A program made the position numbers and the translations under genes. The notes under the pieces are model-generated. The model was not told where the DNA came from and did no database searches. It saw nothing but the letters and a program-made list of their open reading frames with translations. Shown here one piece after another: positions 10,609 through 19,525 of a stretch of 64,000 bases of DNA. The stretch is from Kushneria pakistanensis. Lineage in GTDB: Bacteria > Pseudomonadota > Gammaproteobacteria > Pseudomonadales > Halomonadaceae. The stretch covers positions 62,001 through 126,000 of the forward strand of contig NZ_BMZM01000002.1 of NCBI RefSeq assembly GCF_014652795.1. The letters are read 5' to 3'. The number at the start of each line of letters is the position of its first letter. The stretch's first letter is position 1.

Positions 10609-11610
10609 ATGAATGTCGCCACTGCCCATGCCACTACCCGCCCGGCTGCCCATTGCCTGAGCGCCATGGCGGCGCCTGCCCTGCGCTATCACCGCTTTGG
10701 CTCGCCGCTGTCAGTGCTCAATCTGGAGCCAATGCCGACAGGCGAACTGCCCCTGGAGCTCATGCGGGTCGACATGCGCTGTGCGCCAATCAATCCCTCG
10801 GATCTGATTCCAATTACCGGCGCCTACCGCCACCGTCTGACCCCGCCGCTGGTGGCCGGTCACGAGGGTGTGGGCGTGGTGACCCAGGCACACGGGCCCT
10901 GGCAGCAGCTTCTGGGGCAGCGGGTGTTGCCACTGCGGGGGCCCGGCACCTGGGCGACCCGAATCGACTGTGATCCGCGTCTGGCCATTCCTGTTCCCGA
11001 TGACATTCCCGATGAGGTCGCGGCGCGGGCCTGGATCAATCCCATGGCAGCCCTGACCATGCTCAACCGCTGGCCGGTCGCAGGCTGTCATGTGCTGCTG
11101 ACGGCAGCAGGCTCCGGCTGCGCTCAGCTGCTGGGACAGTGGGCGCTGTACTGTGGGGCGCGGTCGGTCACCGGCATCTGTCGTCACCCCGAGCAGCATC
11201 AGACGCTGTCGGACATGGGCATCACCCTGCTGGGACAGCATGAGCATGAGGCCATCGCCGCTGCTGCCGGACGCGCCGAACGCGTCTTTGATGCCACCGG
11301 CGGCGCGCTGGCCGACCATATCCTTGCCTATCTGCCGGGAGATGGGCTGCTGATCGCCTATGGACTGCTGTCCGGCGCCCCGATCAGCCCGGCGCTGATG
11401 GGCCCGCGCATTCGGCGCTTTCATTTGCGCGATCATCTGATCGGTCTGGCACTACAGGAGTGGCATGACACCTTTACGACGCTCTGGGCGCTGCTGCGCG
11501 ACATTGATATGCCGCCGGTCGAAGAGTTTGCCCTGAACCAGTGGCAGCAGGCCCTTGAGTGCTTCGACGGCGTCCGTAGCGCCAAACCCATGTTCAGGCT
11601 GTCCCACTGA
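10609..11610 (+). CDS. Zinc-free alcohol dehydrogenase / quinone oxidoreductase family protein
   Basis: A 333-residue medium-chain dehydrogenase/reductase. The GroES-like N-terminal part shows APINPSDLIPITGAY and the GHEGVGVV motif; the Rossmann part shows LLTAAGSGCAQLLGQ near residue 165 in place of the usual AAxSAVG. No structural zinc cysteines are seen, as in quinone oxidoreductases and enoyl reductases. Likely an NADPH-dependent reductase of an enone or quinone. AGGAGG lies ten bases before ATG 10609; the upstream TTG at 10600 is only one base from the ribosome binding site and is rejected. It lies downstream of the LexA-box ORF and ends at a shared terminator. Confidence 0.8.
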   Translation: MNVATAHATTRPAAHCLSAMAAPALRYHRFGSPLSVLNLEPMPTGELPLELMRVDMRCAPINPSDLIPITGAYRHRLTPPLVAGHEGVGVVTQAHGPWQQLLGQRVLPLRGPGTWATRIDCDPRLAIPVPDDIPDEVAARAWINPMAALTMLNRWPVAGCHVLLTAAGSGCAQLLGQWALYCGARSVTGICRHPEQHQTLSDMGITLLGQHEHEAIAAAAGRAERVFDATGGALADHILAYLPGDGLLIAYGLLSGAPISPALMGPRIRRFHLRDHLIGLALQEWHDTFTTLWALLRDIDMPPVEEFALNQWQQALECFDGVRSAKPMFRLSH

Positions 11611-11668
11611 GTCGCTGGATGTCCCTGCCAGACCGACCTCCGATACAAAACCGACCGACTACCGACAC

Positions 11669-11699
11669 AAAAAGGCCGCCCCTGTTGGGCGGCCCTTTT
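11669..11699. terminator. Bidirectional terminator
   Basis: Stem GGCCGCCC (11674-11681) with loop CTGTT and inverse arm to 11694, flanked by five A on the left and CTTTT on the right. It can serve both the oxidoreductase gene (plus) and the Gfo/Idh/MocA gene (minus). Confidence 0.9.
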
Positions 11700-11724
11700 A
11701 CATCACGTGCGCGGTCAGGATGAC

Positions 11725-12828
11725 TCAGTCACCGCTGATGGTCTCGACGCTGATCACTTCCGGAGGCTCGACCGGCGTCAGGCGGCGCACCTGGTCCGAT
11801 TGAATGCGCTCGCGATACTCAAGCGGTTCGATCGACTGCGGCTGACCGGTTTTAAGCGCCTGCTCGATGGCTTCCAGAATGCGCACATCACGCAGCCCTT
11901 CCGTACCGTCGGCTTCGGGGTCGATGTCATTGAGAATGCAGTGGGAGAAATAGTCGGTCTGTCCGCCGAACTGCTCGACCGGGCCCGGCGAATGGACCGT
12001 GGTCTCGCCGTCGACACTCAGGTCATAGTCGATCGACACGCCTGGCCCGAACATGTAGCTGGGGCGTGAGAACAGCGCACCGCGCTCGCCCACTACTGAC
12101 AGATGGTTATGACCACTGGTGGCGTAGCTGACATAAAACTGGGCCAGCTGCCCTTCGGGAAAGCGCAGGCTGACGGTCACGCTGTCATCGCAGGTGTAGT
12201 CGCGCCCCGGCGTGTTGTCGCTCATTGCGCTGACCTCGACCGGCTCGGCACCGAAGAGATGTCGCACCGCGTTGATCGGATAGGTGCCCATGTCGGGTAC
12301 GGGGCCGGCCCAGTAGCCGTGCAGGGCGCGATGGTTTTTCGGGTTGAGATCCTGAGTCAGCTGGGAGGAGAACGTGCGCGGTGCGCCGATGGTGCCTTCG
12401 CGCATGTGCTGGATCATCTCCAGTGTGCCCGGCTCATGATGCAGCCGGTAGGCGACCATCAGCTTTGCATTGCCGCGCCCGGCGGCCTCGATCATCGCCT
12501 GGCAATCCTCAACGCTGGTCGCCATCGGCTTTTCCAGCAGCACATGAATGCCCGCTTCCAGCGCCGGCACGGTGTCCTGGCGATGACGAAAATTGGGCGT
12601 GGCGACATAGACGGCGTCGATCTCGCCGGAGTTCAAAAGCGTCTCGTAGTCCTCATAGCCGTAGACCTTCAGGTTGTAGCGCTTGCCCAGCACCTCGGCC
12701 TTTTTCGGATCACCGGTGACCAGCGCGGTCATTTCCGAGTTGTCGCTGGCCGCGATACCCGGCATGAACGCGCCCTGCGAGATTTCCCCACCGCCGAGCA
12801 CGGCGTAGCGCACCTTTCCCTGTGCCAT
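11725..12828 (-). CDS. Gfo/Idh/MocA-family oxidoreductase
   Basis: A 367-residue NAD(P)-dependent sugar/polyol dehydrogenase family protein. The Rossmann motif is AVLGGGEISQGAF (residues 9-21) and the family's substrate-site EKP motif appears in HVLLEKPMA near residue 100. A second fold with GYWAGPVPDMGTYPINAVRHLFG follows, closest in style to glucose-fructose oxidoreductase-like proteins. No signal peptide, so cytoplasmic. ATG 12828 has AGGAGGT close upstream; the longer frame is unsupported. The substrate cannot be told; the gene stands alone and converges on the upstream oxidoreductase. Confidence 0.88.
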   Translation of the reverse strand: MAQGKVRYAVLGGGEISQGAFMPGIAASDNSEMTALVTGDPKKAEVLGKRYNLKVYGYEDYETLLNSGEIDAVYVATPNFRHRQDTVPALEAGIHVLLEKPMATSVEDCQAMIEAAGRGNAKLMVAYRLHHEPGTLEMIQHMREGTIGAPRTFSSQLTQDLNPKNHRALHGYWAGPVPDMGTYPINAVRHLFGAEPVEVSAMSDNTPGRDYTCDDSVTVSLRFPEGQLAQFYVSYATSGHNHLSVVGERGALFSRPSYMFGPGVSIDYDLSVDGETTVHSPGPVEQFGGQTDYFSHCILNDIDPEADGTEGLRDVRILEAIEQALKTGQPQSIEPLEYRERIQSDQVRRLTPVEPPEVISVETISGD

Positions 12829-12917
12829 GTGACCTCCTGATCTCTCCATGGATAAAAAACACTATTCCCAAGCCTGGTGCAGTTGTTCGGCGCTGTCAGG
12901 GAAAGCAATGAAACCGA

Positions 12918-14159
12918 TCATGGCGCTCCAGCAGAAAAGCACCTCCAGGAGGCGTCAGCCACTGGCTGTATCAGGTCATGGATCACTACACGATTGCGCC
13001 CGGCGGCCTTGGCCTGATAAAGCGCCGCATCAGCGACCTCGAATAGTGCAGCGGTATTGCCAGCGGGTATCCGGCCCAGCGCCACGCCGATACTGACGGT
13101 TACCACGCTGGCTGCAGTGCTGTAGTGATGAGCCATGGCAAGGCGCTGCACACTGATGCGCAGGCGCTCCGCGTAGAGCACGACCTCTTCGGCCGTAATG
13201 CCCGGCACGGCAATGGCGAATTCCTCTCCTCCAAGACGCCCGGCACGTCCTTTCGGCCGCGCCGCCTCGGCCAGCGCCTGTGCCACACGCCTGAGCGCCC
13301 GGTCGCCGGCGGCGTGCCCGTAGTGATCGTTGTAAGGCTTGAAATAATCGATATCGATCATGGCAATCGCCATGACGTTATCGGGAGAGTAGCGCTCGAG
13401 GTCACTTTCAAGCCCTGCATGAAACCCTCGGCGGTTGGCCAGCTCGGTCAGGGGGTCCAGCGCCGCCAGTCGGCTGAGCATATCGCGTTGCTCAGCCAGC
13501 TGGCGCTTTCGGTTCTCCTCGCGCTCGATAAGCACAAAGTGCCGACGGCGCTCGTTTTCGATCAGCCAGTTGGCACACAGCGACGGCCCGACGATCACAA
13601 TGGCGATCATAATATTGTGTAACTGCAGCACCGATAGCTGAAGCGGGCCAAGGGCGATCGCCAGGGCCTGAATCGCAACCACGATACCTGCCAGAATCAC
13701 CACCAGACGCCAGGGCAGCGCCATGCTGATGACCATCGCCATCAGCACCGCATAGTTGGCGAACACGAACCCCAGGGCATTGACGGAATCGGAGAGCGCA
13801 ATCAACACCGCCAGCAATGTCACGGCCAGCAGATGAAAGGCGCAGGTCACATACTGCTGCACGATCAACCGGCAGCGCGCATGGCGCAGCCAGTAGAGCA
13901 ACGCGAGACCACAGGGGAGGATAACGGCGAAACGAAGGGTCAGGGCCAGCCAGACCCTATCGGGCACGGCAAACCAGTCTCCCGCCGCAAAGGCCGTGTA
14001 AAAGCCCAGCCCGACAAGGACGGAAATCAGCAGCAGCTGGCGGCGCAGTGCCAGCGTTCGGGCAGCGAACGCATTCCTTTGCTCGGGTGGTATCGTGATC
14101 CGTCCCAGCCAGCCTTCAGTCTCCAGCGCACGGTCCAGCTCCGTGGTATTTTCCTGCAT
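12918..14159 (-). CDS. Membrane-bound diguanylate cyclase (GGDEF)
   Basis: A 413-residue protein with about six transmembrane helices in residues 40-205, a short coiled linker (ERRRHFVLIEREENRKRQLAEQ) and a GGDEF domain. The domain has DPLTELANRRGF at its start and an intact GGEEF active site near residue 310, so it should make cyclic di-GMP. The RxxD inhibitory site normally found just before GGDEF is absent (RPKGRAGRLGGEEF), so product inhibition is probably missing. GAGGAAG precedes ATG. It would sense a membrane or periplasmic cue of unknown kind. Confidence 0.93.
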   Translation of the reverse strand: MQENTTELDRALETEGWLGRITIPPEQRNAFAARTLALRRQLLLISVLVGLGFYTAFAAGDWFAVPDRVWLALTLRFAVILPCGLALLYWLRHARCRLIVQQYVTCAFHLLAVTLLAVLIALSDSVNALGFVFANYAVLMAMVISMALPWRLVVILAGIVVAIQALAIALGPLQLSVLQLHNIMIAIVIVGPSLCANWLIENERRRHFVLIEREENRKRQLAEQRDMLSRLAALDPLTELANRRGFHAGLESDLERYSPDNVMAIAMIDIDYFKPYNDHYGHAAGDRALRRVAQALAEAARPKGRAGRLGGEEFAIAVPGITAEEVVLYAERLRISVQRLAMAHHYSTAASVVTVSIGVALGRIPAGNTAALFEVADAALYQAKAAGRNRVVIHDLIQPVADASWRCFSAGAP

Positions 14160-14482
14160 GGGGACTTCCTCGTCCGCGGCACCGTCGCACAGTCATTTAA
14201 ATGATTCGCCACTCCCGCAAGGGTGACGGCATGGCATCACTGAAAGACACCCGGCCTGTCCGGGCTGCCGACCGGATGCGTCAGATGAGAGCAAAAGTGC
14301 TTATCGACCGGATGCAGGGCTGCTTGAGCACGCCATCGCCGTTTCCACGAACAGCAACGTCATGCCCATGGCACGTTACCTGAGGTTCAGCGTAGCTGTT
14401 CCCCTTGAGCCAGCCTTCCTGTCGATTGGTAGAACACGGCGATACGGTCGAACATTGAGAGGAAATATTGGTTTTCAGCCAC
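14160..14482. other. Intergenic region
   Basis: 323 bases between the cyclase gene and the ompW terminator. It presumably holds the cyclase promoter. I see no gene with a plausible ribosome binding site here and no notable repeat. Confidence 0.4.
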
Positions 14483-14510
14483 AAAAAAGCCCCGCATGGC
14501 GGGGCTTTTT
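14483..14510 (-). terminator. Terminator after ompW
   Basis: GCCCCGC stem with ATG loop (14496-14498), flanked by AAAAAA and TTTTT, so it works in both directions; it directly follows the ompW stop codon on the minus strand. Confidence 0.93.
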
Positions 14511-14525
14511 CATGAGATATCGGAA

Positions 14526-15209
14526 TTAAAACGTGTATTCAATACCGATGACAGCGACCGGATAGACGTTGTACTTGTTCAGATCCTTGCGCAGCTCGTC
14601 TTCCTGCTCACGGGCTTCGCGTTCGGCAATTGGTCGGACACCCGGAATATTGAGTGCGTCACCGCGCGGCGTCAGTGACACACTGGGATCGATCCAGAAG
14701 GCGCCGGCTTCAGCATAGAATCCCAGCCCCTGCTTCGAGCTGTTACGCCAGCCAATGCCCAGATAGGGTTCAACATCGCTGGAAAGCTTTCCGCGGCCAT
14801 CGAGTCGCGCATCGTCTGCGCTAATGGAGAAGCCGCCAAGTTCATCAAAGGTATCGCCACCGGTATAACGTCCTGTGGCCCGGAGCTGAACATCGGGCTT
14901 GACCGCACCGGCTGAAACGAAAAAGCCGCTGTTGACCCAGGGATAGACATCCAGCTTCAGGCTGTAGATATCCATGTCGACCTTGCCCTTGTAGGTGTAA
15001 TCACCATTGGTGTGGTCAAGATCGTTGTATTCGTAACCGCTGTAACCGGCGGTCAGGGCAAAATGATCATGAAAGCGCCAGCTCACATTGGCGCCCAGCC
15101 CGGTCGTACCGGCACTGCCGGCCACCGACCAGTGATCTTCCGCCATGGCCGCTGCACTGGTAGCCAGCAGCAGGGTTCCGGTGATTACAGCAGTAGCAAT
15201 ACGACGCAT
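14526..15209 (-). CDS. ompW: OmpW-family outer membrane protein
   Basis: A 227-residue protein with a signal peptide (cleavage after AMA near residue 23) and an eight-strand beta-barrel pattern: alternating hydrophobic residues, DHFALTAGYSGYEY, YLGIGWRN, and a terminal aromatic residue (EYTF) needed for barrel assembly. An extra charged segment (REAREQEDELRKDLNKYN) lies before the last strand, the place where OmpW family members keep a periplasmic turn or helix. OmpW proteins form a narrow hydrophobic channel in the outer membrane and are often osmotically controlled. The assignment to OmpW rather than another small barrel family is inferred from overall pattern. Confidence 0.75.
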   Translation of the reverse strand: MRRIATAVITGTLLLATSAAAMAEDHWSVAGSAGTTGLGANVSWRFHDHFALTAGYSGYEYNDLDHTNGDYTYKGKVDMDIYSLKLDVYPWVNSGFFVSAGAVKPDVQLRATGRYTGGDTFDELGGFSISADDARLDGRGKLSSDVEPYLGIGWRNSSKQGLGFYAEAGAFWIDPSVSLTPRGDALNIPGVRPIAEREAREQEDELRKDLNKYNVYPVAVIGIEYTF

Positions 15210-15430
15210 GACGTAGCCTCTCGAGAATGATCAAAGTTCCGGTGCGCCGATGATGTCGGCGTCATGTGATAGCCGTGAGTCTACTCATGCCCGGGATATC
15301 CAATTGTCTGAATAGCGACGCTTTGGGTTTTTATTTCTACCGGCGGCGTCATGAGTGCAGACCCGGCGTTTCGAAGTACCGCGGGGTTGCGCTATTGTTG
15401 AGCCTTCTTGAGGCGAGGGAGAGTCGAACA

Positions 15431-15790
15431 ATGTCATCACTGCGCGATCAGTTGAGCCGCAAGGTGTATTCCACCGATACCGGGGATATGCGCAAGCACA
15501 ACGACGGCGATGACCAAAAGGCGCAGGATGAGGCGCGTCTGGCCGCGCTGGATGGCATCGTGCGCATCAAGCGCGAAACGGCCGGACGCAAGGGCAAGGG
15601 CGTGACCACGCTGCATGGCATACCGTTGCCGAGCGATGAGCTGAAAACCCTGATGCAGGCGCTGAAAAAGCGCTGCGGCAGCGGTGGCGCGCTCAAGGAA
15701 GGTGTGATCGAGATTCAGGGTGATCATCGCGACACGCTGCGCGCCGAGCTGGAAAAACGCGGCTACACCGTCAAGCTGGCGGGAGGCTGA
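15431..15790 (+). CDS. yciH: SUI1/eIF1-like protein YciH
   Basis: A 119-residue protein with the SUI1 fold in its C-terminal two thirds: GRKGKGVTTLHGIPLP, LKKRCGSGGALKEGVIEIQGDH and a KRGYTVKLAGG tail. The family is the bacterial counterpart of translation initiation factor eIF1 and is thought to affect start-site fidelity. The frame is open upstream to 15266, but ATG 15431 has a GGGAGA site and matches the family's N-terminus. It is followed two bases after its stop by the YbaY-like gene, so the two are co-transcribed. Confidence 0.93.
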   Translation: MSSLRDQLSRKVYSTDTGDMRKHNDGDDQKAQDEARLAALDGIVRIKRETAGRKGKGVTTLHGIPLPSDELKTLMQALKKRCGSGGALKEGVIEIQGDHRDTLRAELEKRGYTVKLAGG

Positions 15791-15792
15791 TC

Positions 15793-16212
15793 ATGCAGCG
15801 TCGTCACTTTCGCGCGTTACCGGCCGCTGTGCCGCTGGTACTGACCGCCCTTTTGAGCGGCTGCTCACTGTTTTCCAGCGGCCCCGATTTCGCCACGCTC
15901 TCGGGTGAGGCATTCAGCGACGAACAAACGCCGATCACGCACGATGCCCGACTGGAGATCCGCCTTCTGGATATCACCCAGGGGCGCACCACCGTCGCCC
16001 AGGTCGATCAGAATACCCACGGTCGCTGGCCGGTGCCTTTCATGCTGCAGTATGACCGCCACCATATCGAGGACGATCGCCGCTACGCCCTGAGTGCTGC
16101 CCTGCGCGAAGGTGACAATACGCGCTATCTGACGCTGGAACCCCTGCCGGTACTGACCGATGGCGCGCCCTTGCAGCAGGTACGCGTGCCGCTGACGCCG
16201 GTCAGTCCGTAG
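15793..16212 (+). CDS. YbaY-family lipoprotein
   Basis: A 139-residue lipoprotein: signal peptide with lipobox LSGC (Cys near residue 24) followed by a beta-sandwich domain with LEIRLLDIT, PVPFMLQYD and YALSAALREGD, typical of YbaY (type III secretion pilotin-like fold). Envelope located; exact role unknown. Starts two bases after yciH and overlaps the convergent sirtuin gene by 11 bases at its end. Confidence 0.85.
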   Translation: MQRRHFRALPAAVPLVLTALLSGCSLFSSGPDFATLSGEAFSDEQTPITHDARLEIRLLDITQGRTTVAQVDQNTHGRWPVPFMLQYDRHHIEDDRRYALSAALREGDNTRYLTLEPLPVLTDGAPLQQVRVPLTPVSP

Positions 16213-17071
16213 TTGCCCTTGCCGTTTGCGCGCCTGACAGCCCGGCCAGCAGGGCGGTCAGGCTCTCATCGATGGACGCCTCGCACTTGAGGGTATAGAG
16301 CGCATCCGCCCGAGTGTGCCCGCGGTTGATGCAGGCCACCGGGATGCCTTTTGCAGCGGCGTGGCGGGCAAAGCGAAAGCCCGAGAACACCATCAGAGAC
16401 GAACCCACTACCAGCAGTGCCTGACTGTCATCAAGCATCGACATCGCCCGGTCCAATCGCCAGCGCGGCACGTTATCGCCGAAAAACACCACATCGGGCT
16501 TGAGGATGCCGTGGCCACAACGGGGGCAGTCCGGCAGCCGGAAGCTCGAGAAATCCACATTGTCGAGATAGGCGTCCCCATCCGGGGCAATCTCGGCGTC
16601 CATCCCGACCCAGTCCGGGTTGAGCGTGGCCAGATGGTCATGCAGCACATGACGACGCACCAGCAGATTGCACTGCATGCAGCGCACCAGATCGGCGCGG
16701 CCGTGCAGATCCACCACGCGCTTGCTGCCCGCCTTTTGATGCAATCGATCAACGTTTTGCGTGATGATCCCCTCGATAAACCCTTGCGCTTCCAGCGCCG
16801 CCAGCGTGTGGTGGGCACGACCGGGCTCGGCGCCTGCCAGCAGGCGAAAGCCGACCAGACTACGGGCCCAGTAGCGCTGACGCGCAAGAGGCCCTTGCAT
16901 ATAGGCTTGATGAGTCATGGGCGGTGGGCGCTTCCACTCGCCTTTTTCGTCACGATAATCGGGAATACCGCTGTCGGTACTGACCCCGGCGCCCGTCAGG
17001 ACGCACAGGCGCGGATAACACCTGACAAGATCGATCAGTGCCTGCGCGCAGGCCTGCGATTTGCTGCTCAT
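16202..17071 (-). CDS. NAD-dependent protein deacylase, Sir2 family
   Basis: A 289-residue sirtuin. NAD-binding motif GAGVSTDSGIPDYR (residues 27-40), TQNVD (105-109), catalytic His123 in DLHG, and four zinc cysteines (C131, C134, C182, C185) are all present, so it should be active. The WVGMDAEIAPDGDAYLD insert between the zinc pairs and the overall pattern resemble the SIRT4-like class II enzymes. Removes acyl groups from lysines in cytoplasmic proteins using NAD. ATG 17071 has GAGGAG five bases upstream; an in-frame GTG two codons earlier overlaps that site and is rejected. Confidence 0.95.
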   Translation of the reverse strand: MSSKSQACAQALIDLVRCYPRLCVLTGAGVSTDSGIPDYRDEKGEWKRPPPMTHQAYMQGPLARQRYWARSLVGFRLLAGAEPGRAHHTLAALEAQGFIEGIITQNVDRLHQKAGSKRVVDLHGRADLVRCMQCNLLVRRHVLHDHLATLNPDWVGMDAEIAPDGDAYLDNVDFSSFRLPDCPRCGHGILKPDVVFFGDNVPRWRLDRAMSMLDDSQALLVVGSSLMVFSGFRFARHAAAKGIPVACINRGHTRADALYTLKCEASIDESLTALLAGLSGAQTARATTD

Positions 17072-17188
17072 GATCACTCCTCATGACCTGCCGGCCGGAC
17101 GATGAATTCCGACTGCAAAATGGTGGTCGGGCATGGATGACAACCTCGCAGAACGCTAGACTAACCCTCTACCCACCGGGATGACGTC

Positions 17189-18103
17189 ATGCGCTGGCTG
17201 GAATATCTGCTCCCCCTGATTTTTCTGACCCCCCTGTTTGCCACGGCCGTGGTCGTGTTCGGGCTGCGCCATCTATTTCAGGACAAGCCCGGCTTCTCTC
17301 CTTCCGGCCACCGGCTCAGACAGTCCGGCAACCGCTTTCGCGAGCGTCTGGCCGAGGCCCGCGTCAAACTCTTTCTGGCCGGCGCCCTGGGGCCTGTTCT
17401 TGCGATCACACCGTTGATCTACGGCATGGGCCGCATGCTGTTTTCATCGCATCAGGACTGGCTCGAATGGAGCATTTACGGGCTGATCACCACGATTGCG
17501 GCGATGATCGTGGGCGCCTTCATGATGGCACTTTCCTACCGGATTTCTAATCTGCGCCTGCGTCTGGCCGGTGCCATGAACGTGGCACACGATCTGCAGA
17601 ATCTACTGCGCACTCACCATCAGGGCATCCTGATCTTTCATGATGTCCCGGCCGATGGCTATACCATCGACCATGTCGTGGTCACCGAGCACGGCATCTT
17701 CTCGCTGCTGGTCCGTACCCGTCATGCCGGCCCGGAAACCGTACAGGATAACGTTCGTACCCTGACACTCGATGGCGAGCGACTGCGCTTTCCCGATCGT
17801 GAAGAGACCCGCCCCATGCGCGAGGCGCAGCGCGCCCGGCGCTGGCTGCACGAGCGCCTGAGTCGGGACTGCCAGCAGCAGGTGCCTGTACAGGCCATGT
17901 TGATATTGCCGGGCTGGCGCATCGAGCGGGCCAGGGACAACAACGATGTTCGCGTGCTGGGCGACAACGAGCTGCTGGACTTTCTGCAGCGCAATGATAC
18001 ACCGACATTGCCACAGTCCCTGTTTGACGAAGTCCGCCGGGCGCTGGTGCGCCTGACCGATGACCAGCAGACCCATCACGCGCTGTCTCCCGAGACCCGA
18101 TAA
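17189..18103 (+). CDS. Membrane protein with degenerate NERD domain
   Basis: A 304-residue protein with two or three N-terminal membrane helices (residues 7-25, 65-85, 95-120) and a C-terminal NERD (nuclease-related) domain. The NERD core is recognisable in IDHVVVTEHGIF, where the Asp is kept, but the following E-T-K of active-looking members is replaced by LLVRT. It is therefore probably not a working nuclease. It lies alone between the sirtuin and an MFS gene. Role unknown. Confidence 0.75.
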   Translation: MRWLEYLLPLIFLTPLFATAVVVFGLRHLFQDKPGFSPSGHRLRQSGNRFRERLAEARVKLFLAGALGPVLAITPLIYGMGRMLFSSHQDWLEWSIYGLITTIAAMIVGAFMMALSYRISNLRLRLAGAMNVAHDLQNLLRTHHQGILIFHDVPADGYTIDHVVVTEHGIFSLLVRTRHAGPETVQDNVRTLTLDGERLRFPDREETRPMREAQRARRWLHERLSRDCQQQVPVQAMLILPGWRIERARDNNDVRVLGDNELLDFLQRNDTPTLPQSLFDEVRRALVRLTDDQQTHHALSPETR

Positions 18104-18258
18104 CGCGCCATCGGGGTGTATTTCACGTCGCCCTGATGCAGTGATTTAATGGCTTCTGCAGATCCTGCGCCCTGTCTCACATTGCAACACTGGTCATCAA
18201 AACGACGCGCCAGCCCTGTCGAAGGCGCTGGCGCGCCGCGTTTCACAAGGAGTCTTTC

Positions 18259-19419
18259 ATGAATGAACCTGCCGGCGAGAGCGTCGTGGCACGTGCCCCC
18301 GCCAGCCGCGCGGCCATTGCCTGGTTCTTTGCCCTCTCGGGCCTTGCCTTCTCCAACTGGGCGGTACGCATTCCCGATATTCGCATGGTGCTTGATCTGT
18401 CCCAGTCCCAGCTCGGGGCGCTGCTGCTGTGCCCGGTGGCCGGGTCGCTGTCCCTGACGCTGCTGTCAAACTACTTCAATACCCGTTTTGGCAGTCGGCG
18501 CATTACTCGCGTGGCGGCCTGCGCCATTGTGGTGTCACTGGTATCGATCGGGTTTGCCATCTCCCCGCTGACGCTGGGACTGGCGCTGGCGCTTTTCGGT
18601 GCCGGCATGGGACTGCTCAATATTGCCATGAATGATCAGGCCGCCACGCTGGAACGACGCTATCGCCGCTCGATCATGTCCTCCTTTCATGGCGTCTTCA
18701 GTCTGGGCGGCATGACCGGCTCCCTGATCGGGGGTGCACTGGCGATGCTGGGGCTGACACCGCGCTGGCATCTGCTGCTGGTCGCTGCCTTTTTGCTGCT
18801 GGGCATTGTGATCAGCCACCGTCATCTCCTGGCGCCGCCGCCCCGCGCCGAACGCCCGGTGGGAGCATTGTTCGTGCGCCCGAAGGGGCGTGTCTGGCTT
18901 TTGGGTATCATCGCGGCAGCCGTGGTCTTTATCGAAGGCTCGATGGCCGACTGGTCGGCACTCTTTCTGACTGAGCTTGGCGCCTCGCGCGGGCACGCGG
19001 CGCTGGGGCTGGCCGTGTTCACCGGTACCATGGCCGTCGGCCGGCTGCTGGGCGATCGCTGGCTGGATCGGGTTGGCGCCGTGCGGGCACTGGAGATCGG
19101 CAGCGCCATGGCACTGGCAGGGCTGGCCTTTGCCATCGTGGCGGCCGATCCCAACGCCGCCCTGCTCGGGTTTGCACTGGCCGGTATCGGCATGTCGACC
19201 CTGTTCCCGTGCCTTTTGAGCCTGGCCGGGCGCAATCGATCCATGTCACCTTCGGCCGCCATTGCCTCGGTAGCCATGCTGGGCTATTTGAGCATGCTCG
19301 GCGGCCCACCCATGCTGGGGTTTCTGGCCGAGGCGATCACGCTGCACTACGCCTTTATTGCGCTTGCCGTGGCCGCAGTACTGGCCATTGCGCTGGCCCG
19401 ACCGGCGGCCAAGGCCTGA
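18259..19419 (+). CDS. MFS transporter, YbjJ-like
   Basis: A 386-residue inner-membrane protein with 12 hydrophobic segments. The first helix followed by SNWAVRIPDIRMVLDLS is typical of the YbjJ-type subgroup of the major facilitator superfamily. Direction and substrate are not evident. AAGGAG lies before the ATG. Ends before a long bidirectional hairpin. Confidence 0.88.
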   Translation: MNEPAGESVVARAPASRAAIAWFFALSGLAFSNWAVRIPDIRMVLDLSQSQLGALLLCPVAGSLSLTLLSNYFNTRFGSRRITRVAACAIVVSLVSIGFAISPLTLGLALALFGAGMGLLNIAMNDQAATLERRYRRSIMSSFHGVFSLGGMTGSLIGGALAMLGLTPRWHLLLVAAFLLLGIVISHRHLLAPPPRAERPVGALFVRPKGRVWLLGIIAAAVVFIEGSMADWSALFLTELGASRGHAALGLAVFTGTMAVGRLLGDRWLDRVGAVRALEIGSAMALAGLAFAIVAADPNAALLGFALAGIGMSTLFPCLLSLAGRNRSMSPSAAIASVAMLGYLSMLGGPPMLGFLAEAITLHYAFIALAVAAVLAIALARPAAKA

Positions 19420-19473
19420 TCGGGCGGCGACCATGGTCAATCAGACGGGCCACATGGCGTACATCGCATGACA

Positions 19474-19504
19474 AAGGGCCCGACCACCGCGTGGTCGGGC
19501 CCTT
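19474..19504. terminator. Bidirectional terminator hairpin
   Basis: A perfect 14-bp stem AAGGGCCCGACCAC with a three-base loop (CGC, 19488-19490) between the convergent MFS and BCCT genes. The T-run is short, but the stem is long and GC-rich. Confidence 0.85.
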
Positions 19505-19525
19505 GCCATTATGGGCGGGGCATTT

